A stretch of DNA of 18,075 nt from positions 1-18,075 of the forward strand of contig JAIRQK010000141.1 of the NCBI GenBank assembly GCA_031256525.1, read 5' to 3'. The DNA is from Campylobacteraceae bacterium. GTDB taxonomy: Bacteria > Campylobacterota > Campylobacteria > Campylobacterales > Campylobacteraceae. The notes beneath the pieces are model-generated. The model had not been told where the DNA came from. It ran no database searches and saw nothing but the letters and a program-made list of their open reading frames with translations. Below, in pieces: positions 1 to 9,870 of the stretch. Within the stretch, counting starts at the first letter, position 1. Every line of letters starts with the position of its first letter. The position numbers and the translations under genes are program-made.

Positions 1-21
1 CACAAATAGGTACTTGAGATA

Positions 22-219
22 ATGCTAAAAAATAAGCATAGTGTGGCAAAGCAAGAAAAAAACATTATTTTTCCTAAATCGGGAGTAGATGGTAGTGGTA
101 AAGGTTCTATATCTAAAAGTGGTTTATATGTTGTCTATAAATCACTCATCAAAGAAAAAAATATCAATATTTTAAAAAATATTGATAAAATATGCTTTGC
201 TATAATTGCTTTAATATAA
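22..219 (+). CDS. Doubtful small ORF, 65 aa
   Basis: An ATG-started reading frame of 65 codons with no recognisable family. It contains GVDGSGKGS, which looks superficially like a nucleotide-kinase P-loop, but nothing around it fits a kinase and the protein is far too short. I see no good ribosome binding site before the ATG. Its 3' part runs through a 12-bp palindrome and the -10 box of the next gene, which argues against a conserved protein. It could be a decayed gene end or chance. Very unsure. Confidence 0.15.
   Translation: MLKNKHSVAKQEKNIIFPKSGVDGSGKGSISKSGLYVVYKSLIKEKNINILKNIDKICFAIIALI
162..187. repeat. Perfect AT-rich palindrome upstream of the Sel1 operon
   Basis: TATCAATATTTT and its exact reverse complement are separated by two bases. 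The right arm covers the place where a -35 element would sit for the -10 box at 201-206, so an operator is plausible. Read on the - strand the palindrome is followed by a run of T, so a weak terminator for leftward transcripts is an alternative. Only one G-C pair lies in the stem, which makes an RNA hairpin weak. Confidence 0.5.
196..206 (+). promoter_or_regulatory. Promoter of the Sel1-repeat operon
   Basis: TTTGCTATAAT gives a perfect -10 hexamer (201-206) with TTTG-type upstream bases, in an AT-rich stretch without a clear -35, as is usual for sigma-70 promoters of Campylobacterota. The predicted start of transcription near 213 leaves a leader of about 30 nt before the TTG start at 244. 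Confidence 0.6.
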
Positions 220-243
220 AAAAACAGATATGAGGTAAAAATT

Positions 244-960
244 TTGGAAAAGCTTTTCTATATTTTAATTATCGCCTTTTCGCACACAGTTCTTTATGCA
301 CAGAGCGATCTTATGATTATCTCAAAACCGGAAAAAACTACTGCAGAAAATATTAAAAAAGAGGCTTTATGTAACGAAGAGAACGCAACTGCCTGCCATG
401 AGGATGCACTTGTTTTTTTAAACCAAAAACCGATAAACTACAAAAAAGCCACTGAGCTTTTAGCAGCAGCGTGTGATAGTAAGCATTCACTCTCTTGTCT
501 AAAACTTGGGACTATGTATGAGGGGCATCAAGGGGTAAAACAGGACTTGATAGAGGCGTATGTTTTGTATGATAGGGCTTGTGAGGACGATCTGTTTGAG
601 GCGTGTAGCAATTTGGCAAGACTAAACAAAAAAGGGTTTGATATAAAACCAGACCTATCCAAAACTCTGTATTTTTACAAAAAAGCGTGTGAAGGAGATG
701 ATGCAAAGGGTTGTACAAATTTGGGATTTATGTACTACAAAGCAGAAGGAGTCAAAAAAAATCTCTCTCTTGCGGAGAAGTACTTTGTAAAAGGGTGTGA
801 GCTTGATAATTACACAGGTTGCTTTAACGCTGGTTATATTTATGAGAATGGAGAAGGCGTTAAAAGGGACTTATTAAAGGCTGCTAATTTGTATAGAAAA
901 GCCTGTAATGGGAAAATCAAAGAGGCTTGTCTCGCTCATGAAAAAATGAGGCTTTTTTAG
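244..960 (+). CDS. Exported Sel1-repeat protein, Hcp-like, first of three
   Basis: A secreted solenoid protein of the Sel1-like repeat class, close in design to the Helicobacter cysteine-rich (Hcp) proteins. The start is TTG, with GAGGT eight bases upstream. Residues 1-19 form a signal peptide, probably cleaved after VLYA. The mature part has six cysteine pairs, each C-x7-C (43/51, 77/85, 113/121, 149/157, 185/193, 221/229), at an almost exact 36-residue period. In Hcp structures such pairs form a disulfide that ties together the helices of each repeat, so periplasmic or extracellular folding is expected. GxGVKxDxxKA loops mark the repeats. It is the promoter-proximal gene of a three-gene run. 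The binding partner is unknown; Sel1 proteins usually act as protein-binding scaffolds. Confidence 0.85.
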   Translation: MEKLFYILIIAFSHTVLYAQSDLMIISKPEKTTAENIKKEALCNEENATACHEDALVFLNQKPINYKKATELLAAACDSKHSLSCLKLGTMYEGHQGVKQDLIEAYVLYDRACEDDLFEACSNLARLNKKGFDIKPDLSKTLYFYKKACEGDDAKGCTNLGFMYYKAEGVKKNLSLAEKYFVKGCELDNYTGCFNAGYIYENGEGVKRDLLKAANLYRKACNGKIKEACLAHEKMRLF

Positions 961-985
961 CTTTAAAATGATATAAAGGAAAATG

Positions 986-1762
986 ATGAAAAAAATAGTT
1001 TTATCCGCTCTTGTTTTTTTAACAACAATCTCTGCAAATGAGGTTTTCATTGACACAAAAAAACTTGAAACTGAGTGTAAAGAGAGCAATGGACAAAGTT
1101 GCAATGAACTTGCAATCTACTATTCGCAAGGAAAAGGCAAAAACAGTAAAAAAACTACAGAGTTTTTTACAAAATCTTGTAAACTATCTTATGCTAATGG
1201 CTGTTTTAATTTGGCTCTCTTGTATGACAAAAAACAGGACTATAAAAACGCACTAAATTTTTACCAAAAAGCGTGTGAATATGGAAATTTTGATGCTTGT
1301 TACAATGTGTCTGATATCTATATGAATGAGCCAAAAATCAAGAAAGATTATCAAAAAGCGGCTAATTTTTTACAAAAAGCGTGTGAAAATGGAAACATGA
1401 AAGCTTGTAACGAGCTTGGAAATTTGTACTATTATGGCAAAGGGGTTGAAAACGACTACATAAAAGCAAACGATTTGTACTCTTATGCGTGTGAAAATGG
1501 GTATTTTGCAGCGTGTAACAATTTTGGATTGTTGTTTGATAATGCTTTGGGTGTTGAGAAAGATAGCAAAAGGGCGTTGGAACTTTTTGAACTTGCATGT
1601 GCAAATGATGTTGCAAATGGGTGTCTAAATGCTGGTGTTGGTCATGCAAATAGCAACAGCAATAAAGAGACTATCGAAATTGCCTATGACTATTTTCAAA
1701 AAGCGTGTAAATTGGGTCTTAAAAATGGTTGCAAAAAAGCAAGTGCGATAAAAACGGAATAG
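986..1762 (+). CDS. Exported Sel1-repeat protein, Hcp-like, second of three
   Basis: A paralogue of the gene before it. Two ATG codons stand in tandem at 983 and 986. AAAGGA ends at 980, so the second ATG has the better spacing and I chose it; the 983 start would add one Met. The signal peptide ends near TISA-NE, giving an exported protein of about 240 residues. Seven C-x7-C pairs follow (in the numbering from 983: 32/40, 66/74, 98/106, 134/142, 170/178, 206/214, 242/250), with exact 36-residue spacing in the last four intervals. The start lies 25 bases after the previous stop with no promoter seen, so it is probably in the same transcript. Function beyond a disulfide-stapled repeat scaffold cannot be read from the sequence. 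Confidence 0.85.
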   Translation: MKKIVLSALVFLTTISANEVFIDTKKLETECKESNGQSCNELAIYYSQGKGKNSKKTTEFFTKSCKLSYANGCFNLALLYDKKQDYKNALNFYQKACEYGNFDACYNVSDIYMNEPKIKKDYQKAANFLQKACENGNMKACNELGNLYYYGKGVENDYIKANDLYSYACENGYFAACNNFGLLFDNALGVEKDSKRALELFELACANDVANGCLNAGVGHANSNSNKETIEIAYDYFQKACKLGLKNGCKKASAIKTE

Positions 1763-1763
1763 T

Positions 1764-2795
1764 TTGAAAAAAGTTTTAATAGCACTTGGCATACTCTTTT
1801 TTATAGCTATCCTCTTTTTTGTCTATTTCTTTTTTTTCAATTTTGAAAGTAGAGAGGTTAGGGCTTGTAAAAAAGGTAATGCCCAAAGTTGTTATTTGCT
1901 TGGAAATATCTATTTTTCAAAGACAGAGAATTCTAATGATAATATTCAAAAGGCTATCTCTTTTTTCAAAAAAGGGTGTGAATTTGGATTTGATGATAGC
2001 TGTTTGGCACAAAAATATATGGGACTAAAGGGCTTTGATATTCTTAGTAGTCAAAGTGAAGCGGTAGAGTATTTTGATAAATTGTGCAAAAATGGCGATT
2101 TAGATGCCTGTTTTAACTTGGCTTCAAGATATTTTATCGGCGAGGATCTGTTTCAAGATATGCAAAAAGCTATCTTCTATTTTGATAAATTGTGTGAAAA
2201 AGATTATCAAAACTCCTGTTTTTTTAGTGCTCTTATATATGAAAATGATTTGGTTTTTAAAGATGAAGATAGGGCTATAAATAGCTATGAAAGGGCTTGT
2301 GAAAATAGCTCATCTGATGCTTGTTATAATTTAGCAAGTATACATATAACAAGTTTTAAAAATAGAGATATAACAAAATCAATTCCACTTTTCAAAAAGG
2401 CTTGTAGTACGAATATATCAGAAAGTTGCTACTCTCTTGGGCATATACTAAGCTCTCAAATCGGCTATAAAAACTACTCCGAAGCGGTTAAATATTATGA
2501 AAAAGCGTGTAAATTAGACTCAACAAAATGCAACAATTTGGCTGTTATTTTTAGCACTGGAAGAGGAAATATCCCAAAAAATCAGAAAAAGGCTTTAGAG
2601 TTTTACGAGCTTTCGTGTAACTCAAAAGATTTAATAGCTTGTAATAACTTAGGACTTATCTATCAATATGAAAAAGGAGTTGAAAAAGATTTGCAAAAAG
2701 CAAGAAGATATTTTTCAGACTCGTGCCAAAATGGTTTTCAAAAAGCGTGTCAAAACTTGCAAGAGGTGGAAAAGCAAATTGGAGAAGCAAAATAA
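1764..2795 (+). CDS. Membrane-anchored Sel1-repeat protein, third of three
   Basis: The longest of the three Sel1 paralogues, 343 aa. It begins at a TTG one base after the preceding TAG with only a weak ribosome binding site, so translation is probably coupled. Residues 4-27 are a very hydrophobic, Phe-rich helix without an evident cleavage site. This predicts a signal anchor with the repeats held at the outer face of the inner membrane, unlike the two upstream paralogues, which look freely exported. Nine cysteine pairs can be followed from C35/C43 to C321/C329. Eight have the normal eight-residue spacing; C249/C256 has lost one residue. The repeats are less regular than in the first two proteins, for example in 87-100 and 190-205. 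Role unknown, presumably a protein-interaction scaffold working with its neighbours. Confidence 0.85.
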   Translation: MKKVLIALGILFFIAILFFVYFFFFNFESREVRACKKGNAQSCYLLGNIYFSKTENSNDNIQKAISFFKKGCEFGFDDSCLAQKYMGLKGFDILSSQSEAVEYFDKLCKNGDLDACFNLASRYFIGEDLFQDMQKAIFYFDKLCEKDYQNSCFFSALIYENDLVFKDEDRAINSYERACENSSSDACYNLASIHITSFKNRDITKSIPLFKKACSTNISESCYSLGHILSSQIGYKNYSEAVKYYEKACKLDSTKCNNLAVIFSTGRGNIPKNQKKALEFYELSCNSKDLIACNNLGLIYQYEKGVEKDLQKARRYFSDSCQNGFQKACQNLQEVEKQIGEAK

Positions 2796-2815
2796 CAAAA
2801 CTTTGCATATAAACG

Positions 2816-3241
2816 CTATTTTTTGCCTGCCAATCCTTCAAAAAACTCATAAACTCTTAGTTGTAATATTTTTTTATCCTCCGATATATCGTCTTTTACA
2901 AACCTTTTTATATGGTCTAAATTTATCTTATCTATAAGCTCTTTTTTTATTTTTACATTTAAATCCACATCTTTCACAAAATCATCAAAGCCAAATCTTG
3001 GATTGTTCAATATCTTACAAATATACTCTTTTGTTGTGCGAATTAAAACCTCTTGTCTTTTTTTATCATCCACATATATTTCGCTTGCAACCTCTTTTAG
3101 CCTCTCAAGAGAATACTCTTTTTTTTCATTAGTACCAGCTGCTATAATCAAAGCAAATATCTTTGCACGAAACTCAAGTGAACGGTAATGGTACAAAAAA
3201 ATCTCTCTAAATGATGAAATGAGCCATGTTCTAATACTCAA
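2816..3241 (-). CDS. Conserved-looking hypothetical protein, 141 aa
   Basis: I do not recognise this protein. The TTG start at 3241 has AAAGGA about five bases upstream, a strong site, so the frame is very likely real. The protein is mostly helical and charged, with no signal peptide or strong membrane segment. An Ala-rich helix, KIFALIIAAGT (27-37), followed by a charged helix faintly recalls the TerB/DjlA-type helical fold, but no key residues confirm it. Its stop lies 20 bp from the stop of the converging Sel1 gene, and its start is about 60 bp upstream of the divergent SRP RNA gene. A cytoplasmic role is likely; nothing more can be said. Confidence 0.7.
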   Translation of the reverse strand: MSIRTWLISSFREIFLYHYRSLEFRAKIFALIIAAGTNEKKEYSLERLKEVASEIYVDDKKRQEVLIRTTKEYICKILNNPRFGFDDFVKDVDLNVKIKKELIDKINLDHIKRFVKDDISEDKKILQLRVYEFFEGLAGKK

Positions 3242-3280
3242 CTATTTTCCTTTGTTCTGTAAATAAGTTTTAAGCAGTAA

Positions 3281-3296
3281 AAAGATACCATTTTAC
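3281..3296 (+). promoter_or_regulatory. Probable promoter of the SRP RNA gene
   Basis: GATACCAT at 3284-3291 is a reasonable -10 box, preceded by an A-rich stretch and TTTTAAGC. It would start transcription near 3298-3300, which agrees with the 5' end of the RNA deduced from its closing helix. Confidence 0.45.
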
Positions 3297-3299
3297 TCG

Positions 3300-3403
3300 C
3301 TCTTCTTTAGACCTGTGCAATGACTACTTTGGCATCGCTTCAGGGCGGGAACGCAGCAGAGCACTGGATTAGCTCGTGTGCCGCAGGTATCTGGGGAAGA
3401 GTC
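3300..3403 (+). ncRNA. ffs: Signal recognition particle RNA, small 4.5S type
   Basis: RNA scaffold of the bacterial SRP that binds Ffh and directs nascent membrane proteins to FtsY. The diagnostic domain IV hairpin is clear at 3339-3360: TTCAGG, a GCG/CGC stem closed by a GGAA tetraloop, then AGCAG, the asymmetric loop bound by the Ffh M domain. The two ends pair: CTCTTC (3300-3305) with GAAGAG (3396-3401), and AGACCT (3309-3314) with AGGTATCT (3385-3392). The conserved CGTGTGCCG also matches E. coli 4.5S RNA. Length is about 104 nt, with no Alu domain. A short T-rich stretch follows at 3404-3412. The HD protein gene converges and stops at 3405, so leftward readthrough would make antisense to this RNA. 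Confidence 0.92.
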
Positions 3404-3404
3404 T

Positions 3405-4613
3405 TTAATTTTCATAAAATTTGCCTATTTTACAAGCAAGTTCATAAAAATCTACACCGTTTATTATCCTGTTTTCCTCTATTTTTTCAAGTGTTGTCTC
3501 TTTTCCACTAACCAATTCTCTTGATTTTATCCCGCAAGATAAAGAGATAACTGCCTCTAAAAAAGCGGCTAACCTATCACAATTTTTAAGTGCTTTTCCA
3601 TCAATAGTATTGTATATATCATCGTTATACTCTTCTAAAGATTCAACTTGTGTAATTTTATTATCATAAAAAATTCTATTCTCAAACTCATTTTTTTTAT
3701 CGCTATTTATGCCCAAAATATACAAAAATTCGCTTTTAAATGATTCTGGGATAAATGGGGTGATAAATTTATCGATTCTCTTCATCTCAATCTTATTTAC
3801 AATGCTTTCAAGATTGCTACTTGAGTGTTTAACCGGACTTATGATGTCTCTTGTTAAAGACTCTGGAAAATCGTGAAATAAGGCACAATAAAAATTATTC
3901 TCAAGCCTTTTTGAAGATGCACATATTTTTAACGAAAAAAAGTAACCCAAAATAGCAACGATTAACATATGTCCTAAAACAGAGGTTTCTGGAATTCTTG
4001 GAGCTTGTGCCCATCTTTTTTGAAAACGAAGGCGTCCGCTTAAATCTATAATTTTCTCTATTTTTGTGCTTAGGGTAATATCCCTTATTCCATTTAAATC
4101 GTAGTACTCTTCAAGCTCTTTTTCAACAGACTTCTTAACCTCTTCAATATCGCTTAAAAATTTGCTTGATTCATATATAATCTGAAACTCCCATCTTGTC
4201 GATAGATAAGATGCTGCTTTTAGTATATGTTTCTCTTTTTTATGCAAACAATCATTATCCAAATAGTTCTCAAATCTCCTCCAAAATTCACCATTTTCAA
4301 TATCTACCAACATACCTCTCAGTTCGTTTCTTACAAGATTATCAATCTCTTTTCTATTCTCTTTTAAAATATCGTGAAAAACATCTGGTCTAATATCAGT
4401 TACAACAACTCTTTTTAAAAACTCAAATATTCCAATCTCTATCAACGTCCTAATATCAATCTTCTCATCTTCACACTTAGCAAGAAGATAGGCAATTATA
4501 AATTTGTGGGCTTGTTTATCAAGCTCGATTAGCTCCATAAGTCTTGGGAAATCATTCCAGCGTCTAATAAATGTGGCGGAAAAAATTTTATCTATTAGTT
4601 CTGGACTTATCAT
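3405..4613 (-). CDS. YfbR-like HD-domain phosphohydrolase with apparently duplicated N-terminal half
   Basis: The C-terminal half is a YfbR-like HD domain, the family of metal-dependent 5'-deoxynucleotidases. RWAQAPR (200-206) leads into H215 (SVLGH), then H247-D248 in FHDFPES, a TRDIISPVK segment (254-262) and D346 in NCDRLAAF, which gives the four expected metal ligands. Members are normally near 200 aa; this protein has 402. The first 190 residues look like a diverged copy: RRWNDFPR (17-24), H36, then EFLKRVVVTDIRPDV where HDFPESLTRDIISPV would be, with the HD pair missing. The ATG overlaps the queF stop (ATGA), so the two are translationally coupled. The natural substrate is unknown; nucleotide house-cleaning is an inference from the family. 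Confidence 0.85.
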   Translation of the reverse strand: MISPELIDKIFSATFIRRWNDFPRLMELIELDKQAHKFIIAYLLAKCEDEKIDIRTLIEIGIFEFLKRVVVTDIRPDVFHDILKENRKEIDNLVRNELRGMLVDIENGEFWRRFENYLDNDCLHKKEKHILKAASYLSTRWEFQIIYESSKFLSDIEEVKKSVEKELEEYYDLNGIRDITLSTKIEKIIDLSGRLRFQKRWAQAPRIPETSVLGHMLIVAILGYFFSLKICASSKRLENNFYCALFHDFPESLTRDIISPVKHSSSNLESIVNKIEMKRIDKFITPFIPESFKSEFLYILGINSDKKNEFENRIFYDNKITQVESLEEYNDDIYNTIDGKALKNCDRLAAFLEAVISLSCGIKSRELVSGKETTLEKIEENRIINGVDFYELACKIGKFYEN

Positions 4614-4993
4614 TTTTCTTGAGCTTCTGAATCAATTTCTATAAGCGTATGAACATTTCCTCTTGGATTAAAATCGCCAACTATTTTCATCCATTTTGGC
4701 TTTAATCTACTATACAAAACATCATAAATTTCATTTATACTATCTTCATGTGATATATTTCTGTACATAAAGCTATTAATATAGAGTTTTACTGCTTTTA
4801 ATTCAACAACCCACTCATTTGGAATATATTCAAGATAGATAGTCGCAAAATCAGGATATCCACTTCTTGGGCACAAGCACATAAATTCTGGGAGTGTTAT
4901 TTTAATAATATAGTTTTTTTCATGTTTGTTTTCCCAAATTTCTAAATCTCTCTTGACATCAAACTCTTTTATCTCTTTTTCACCATACTTCAT
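4610..4993 (-). CDS. queF: NADPH-dependent 7-cyano-7-deazaguanine reductase, QueF
   Basis: Reduces preQ0 to preQ1, the step before insertion of the base into tRNA in queuosine synthesis. The 127-residue length fits the short unimodular QueF type (tunnelling-fold enzyme). C41 and D48 in CPRSGYPDF are the expected nucleophile (thioimide formation) and general acid, seven residues apart as in the Bacillus enzyme. ELKAVKLYINSF (64-75) is the QueF signature, SHE (81-83) and DFNPRGNVHT (107-116) are further conserved substrate-site segments. The start ATG has AAAGGA upstream and lies within the last codons of the preceding gene (14-bp overlap). The only oddity is Ala in ELKA where Ser is common. 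Confidence 0.95.
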   Translation of the reverse strand: MKYGEKEIKEFDVKRDLEIWENKHEKNYIIKITLPEFMCLCPRSGYPDFATIYLEYIPNEWVVELKAVKLYINSFMYRNISHEDSINEIYDVLYSRLKPKWMKIVGDFNPRGNVHTLIEIDSEAQEK

Positions 4994-6422
4994 CTTTTTC
5001 CTTTATAATTTTGCTTATTAGTTTTGGTTTATCATACAAAAAACCTTGCACATAATCAGGCTTCAACTCATTCAATTTGTCTTCAATCTCTCTTTTATCA
5101 ACAAATTTTATTAATGTTTTTATATTCAACGCCTTACACATATTTATCATCGCTTTTAATATCTCAAAATAGCTATTTTTATTTAAATTTTTCGTAAACT
5201 CCAAATCTATAGCAAACATATCAAAACCAACATTCTCTTTTAAATATGCCATTGCAGCGTTGTTTAGTCCAAATTCGTCAAAAATAATACAAAAACCATA
5301 ATCTTTATATTTTTTTACTATCTCTTTGAGTCTATTTGTATTTTCATATATCTTGCTCTCATTTAACAATAAGCAAATTTTATTAGGATTTATGTCATTA
5401 TTTTTTAATATTTTCAACAGCTGTACCAAAAAATTGTTGTTTTTGAAAGATGCAATAGAGACTTTTATTATCACTTTTAACTCTTCTTTTTCAATCAAAA
5501 TCTCTTTAATTTCTTTTAAAATTGTCTTTATTGCCAAAAAATCAAACTCAATTTCATAGCTATTTTTTTGAATCGTTTTTGATATTTGATTTTTAGTTAA
5601 ATGTCCAAAATTTTCAATATATATCTTTGTACTCACGCTTAGATATTTAATCCTATCTTGATATCCAAAAGCATAAATATACTGATATTGATTTATAAAT
5701 TTCTCTTTTTTTATAGCTTTTTTTATCAAAATATCGAATTCATCAGGCTTAATTAAAATATTAAGTTGTTGGGCTTCCTCATTTGGCAAATTGATAAGTT
5801 TTGAAATAATATTTTTCACATTCGTATCATAAGAGATATTTACAATAGAGCTTTGTGTATTTATTTCAATATTATCAATCTCTTCGTTGCTGATTTTTTT
5901 GCAAAATTCATTAAGTAGATGCTTGATAAGTTTTCTGTTTTGTTCATCTTTAAAAAGCAACAAAAAACTTCCTGATTGATATTTTCCAATCGAAATATTT
6001 TTAAAATTTTTACTAATTAAAAAAGAGTTCAATTTTTGAATAAATTTTTTGAGAATTTCATCTCTTGTATCAACACCATATTGTTCTTCAACAAAAGTAA
6101 TGTTTTTAATAGATACCATTGCCACAAAACCATTTTTATTTGCATCTAAAGCTTTTTTTATCTCTTTTGTGATTACTTCACTATTAAAAGTTTTTGTGTT
6201 ATTGTCTAATAGTGATATTTTAAAACTTTGATATATTAGATAAAAAATATAGTATATGTATATGATTACAAAAAAAATTAGAAGAAAAAAATCATTATGT
6301 TTCAAGTCAAATATATTAAATATAAAAATATACAGAGCCAGGAATATAAGAAAAGGGAAAGATATCTTTAGCGCTGTTTTAAAGCGTGTATGCCTCTCTA
6401 CTGACTCTGAATACAACATCAT
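4980..6422 (-). CDS. Membrane protein with degenerate GGDEF and EAL domains
   Basis: Two membrane helices (about 18-38 and 45-66) precede a GGDEF-like domain (about 80-215) and an EAL-like domain (about 235-472). Both active sites are lost. The GGDEF motif position reads YQSGS (148-152). In the EAL part, the EAL triplet position reads about AFG (251-253), DDFG has become DEFG (382-385), KID has become AID (404-406), and the catalytic EGVE has become KFVDK (439-443); VQGF (458-461) survives. It therefore should neither make nor break c-di-GMP, and may act as a ligand sensor or protein-binding regulator. It starts directly after the gyrB stop and overlaps queF, so it sits inside a housekeeping transcript. 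Very Lys/Ile/Asn rich and fast-evolving in appearance. Confidence 0.85.
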   Translation of the reverse strand: MMLYSESVERHTRFKTALKISFPFLIFLALYIFIFNIFDLKHNDFFLLIFFVIIYIYYIFYLIYQSFKISLLDNNTKTFNSEVITKEIKKALDANKNGFVAMVSIKNITFVEEQYGVDTRDEILKKFIQKLNSFLISKNFKNISIGKYQSGSFLLLFKDEQNRKLIKHLLNEFCKKISNEEIDNIEINTQSSIVNISYDTNVKNIISKLINLPNEEAQQLNILIKPDEFDILIKKAIKKEKFINQYQYIYAFGYQDRIKYLSVSTKIYIENFGHLTKNQISKTIQKNSYEIEFDFLAIKTILKEIKEILIEKEELKVIIKVSIASFKNNNFLVQLLKILKNNDINPNKICLLLNESKIYENTNRLKEIVKKYKDYGFCIIFDEFGLNNAAMAYLKENVGFDMFAIDLEFTKNLNKNSYFEILKAMINMCKALNIKTLIKFVDKREIEDKLNELKPDYVQGFLYDKPKLISKIIKEKDEVW

Positions 6423-8747
<2,325 letters not shown>

Positions 8748-9815
8748 TTATTTAATAATTGGCATTATTATTGTTATAAGATTTTGTGATTCAAGCATAA
8801 ATGGAACATTTGAATCATTATACCCTAAAATAAAATTATTCTCTTCTATATTTGATAAAAAGTCTAATATATATCTACTATTCATCATAAAATAGATATC
8901 CTCTTCAAGTCCTGTTTCAAAATCAATCTCTGTTTTACCTTCACTATTATCATCATTTAAACTTTCAAAAATAATGCTTTTTGATTTAAAAATAATTTTT
9001 ATTTCTGATGATAGAATAGAAATTTGTCTTATTGACTCTACCATTTTTTCGCGACTTAGTTGAATTCTATATTTTAACTCTTTTGGAATTATTCTTTCAT
9101 ATTCTGGAAATCTTCCATTAATCAATTTTGTAAAAAATAGAAAATCTTCACTTTTAATTATTAATATATTTTCATCGTAAAAAATTTCCATTTTATTAAA
9201 AAATAGTTTTTGAATCTCTAAAATAGCTTTTTTTGGAATAATTAAAGAGAAATCTTTTTCAGTGTTTTTCTCTATTTTAAAAAGAGCCAATCTCTTAGTA
9301 TCTGTTGAAACTAAATTTATATGATCACTTTTTATACTAATTAAAGCACCATTTAACTCATATTTTGGATTGTTATTGTCAATAACAGGAGTGACTTTTT
9401 TGATTGCTTTTATAAACTCTGCAGAATCAATATCAAATTTTGATTGATTTTCAACTATAGGAAACTTTGGAAATTCTAATGCATTCATCATAGGAAGTTT
9501 AAATTTTGAATTATTTTGTTTTACAAATAGATCGTTATTAATTGTCTCTAAAGTTACATTTTCATCTTTAAAAGTTTTAACAATATCAAGTAGTTTTTTA
9601 CCATTTGCAGTTGCAACTCCTTTATTAACAATAGTAACATTTTGTGATGAAAAACTAAGACCTATCTCAAAGTCAGTAGATTTTATCTGTAAACAGTCCT
9701 CTTCAGCATTTAGATAAAAATGTGAAGTTATTTGACTCAAATCTTTTTTTTCTAAAAATGGGGTAGCATTAGTTAGAATATTTTCTAAAACGCTTTTTAA
9801 AATGATTACTTTCAA
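8748..9815 (-). CDS. dnaN: DNA polymerase III beta sliding clamp
   Basis: Processivity clamp that dimerises around DNA and binds the polymerase and other partners. The N-terminal KVIILKSVLENILTNATPFL and the GRFPEYERIIP segment in the third quarter are typical. I place the start at the TTG at 9813-9815, not at the longer in-frame start at 9854: a perfect AAAGGAG (9821-9827) lies five bases before this TTG, and the resulting 355-aa protein begins where clamp homologues begin. The extra 13 residues of the longer frame (STKFNLNNKGDK) would be untypical. Followed after 12 bp by gyrB and preceded by an origin-like spacer behind dnaA. Confidence 0.95.
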   Translation of the reverse strand: MKVIILKSVLENILTNATPFLEKKDLSQITSHFYLNAEEDCLQIKSTDFEIGLSFSSQNVTIVNKGVATANGKKLLDIVKTFKDENVTLETINNDLFVKQNNSKFKLPMMNALEFPKFPIVENQSKFDIDSAEFIKAIKKVTPVIDNNNPKYELNGALISIKSDHINLVSTDTKRLALFKIEKNTEKDFSLIIPKKAILEIQKLFFNKMEIFYDENILIIKSEDFLFFTKLINGRFPEYERIIPKELKYRIQLSREKMVESIRQISILSSEIKIIFKSKSIIFESLNDDNSEGKTEIDFETGLEEDIYFMMNSRYILDFLSNIEENNFILGYNDSNVPFMLESQNLITIIMPIIK

Positions 9816-9870
9816 TTTATCTCCTTTATTATTTAAATTAAATTTAGTAGACACAGTAGTTTATATTGAA

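Noticed and set aside
22..219. Kinase-like P-loop GVDGSGKGS in the first small frame
   Set aside because: No strand before it, no catalytic residues after it, and only 65 codons; probably a chance match.
1362..1649. Open frame on the - strand opposite the second Sel1 gene (also 512-718)
   Set aside because: His/Thr-rich translation is the complement of the repeat codons; no ribosome binding site and full overlap with a convincing gene.
244..2795. Regular repeats reminiscent of a repeat array or CRISPR
   Set aside because: The period reflects 36-codon Sel1 repeats inside coding genes; the DNA repeats are imperfect and not separated by unique spacers.
2668..2937. Open + strand frame bridging the end of the third Sel1 gene
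   Set aside because: It overlaps two well-supported genes, in a shifted frame and antisense to the second, and has no independent signal.
9816..9854. Longer N-terminus for DnaN
   Set aside because: The TTG at 9815 has a perfect ribosome binding site and fits the family's N-terminus; the extension would cover that site.
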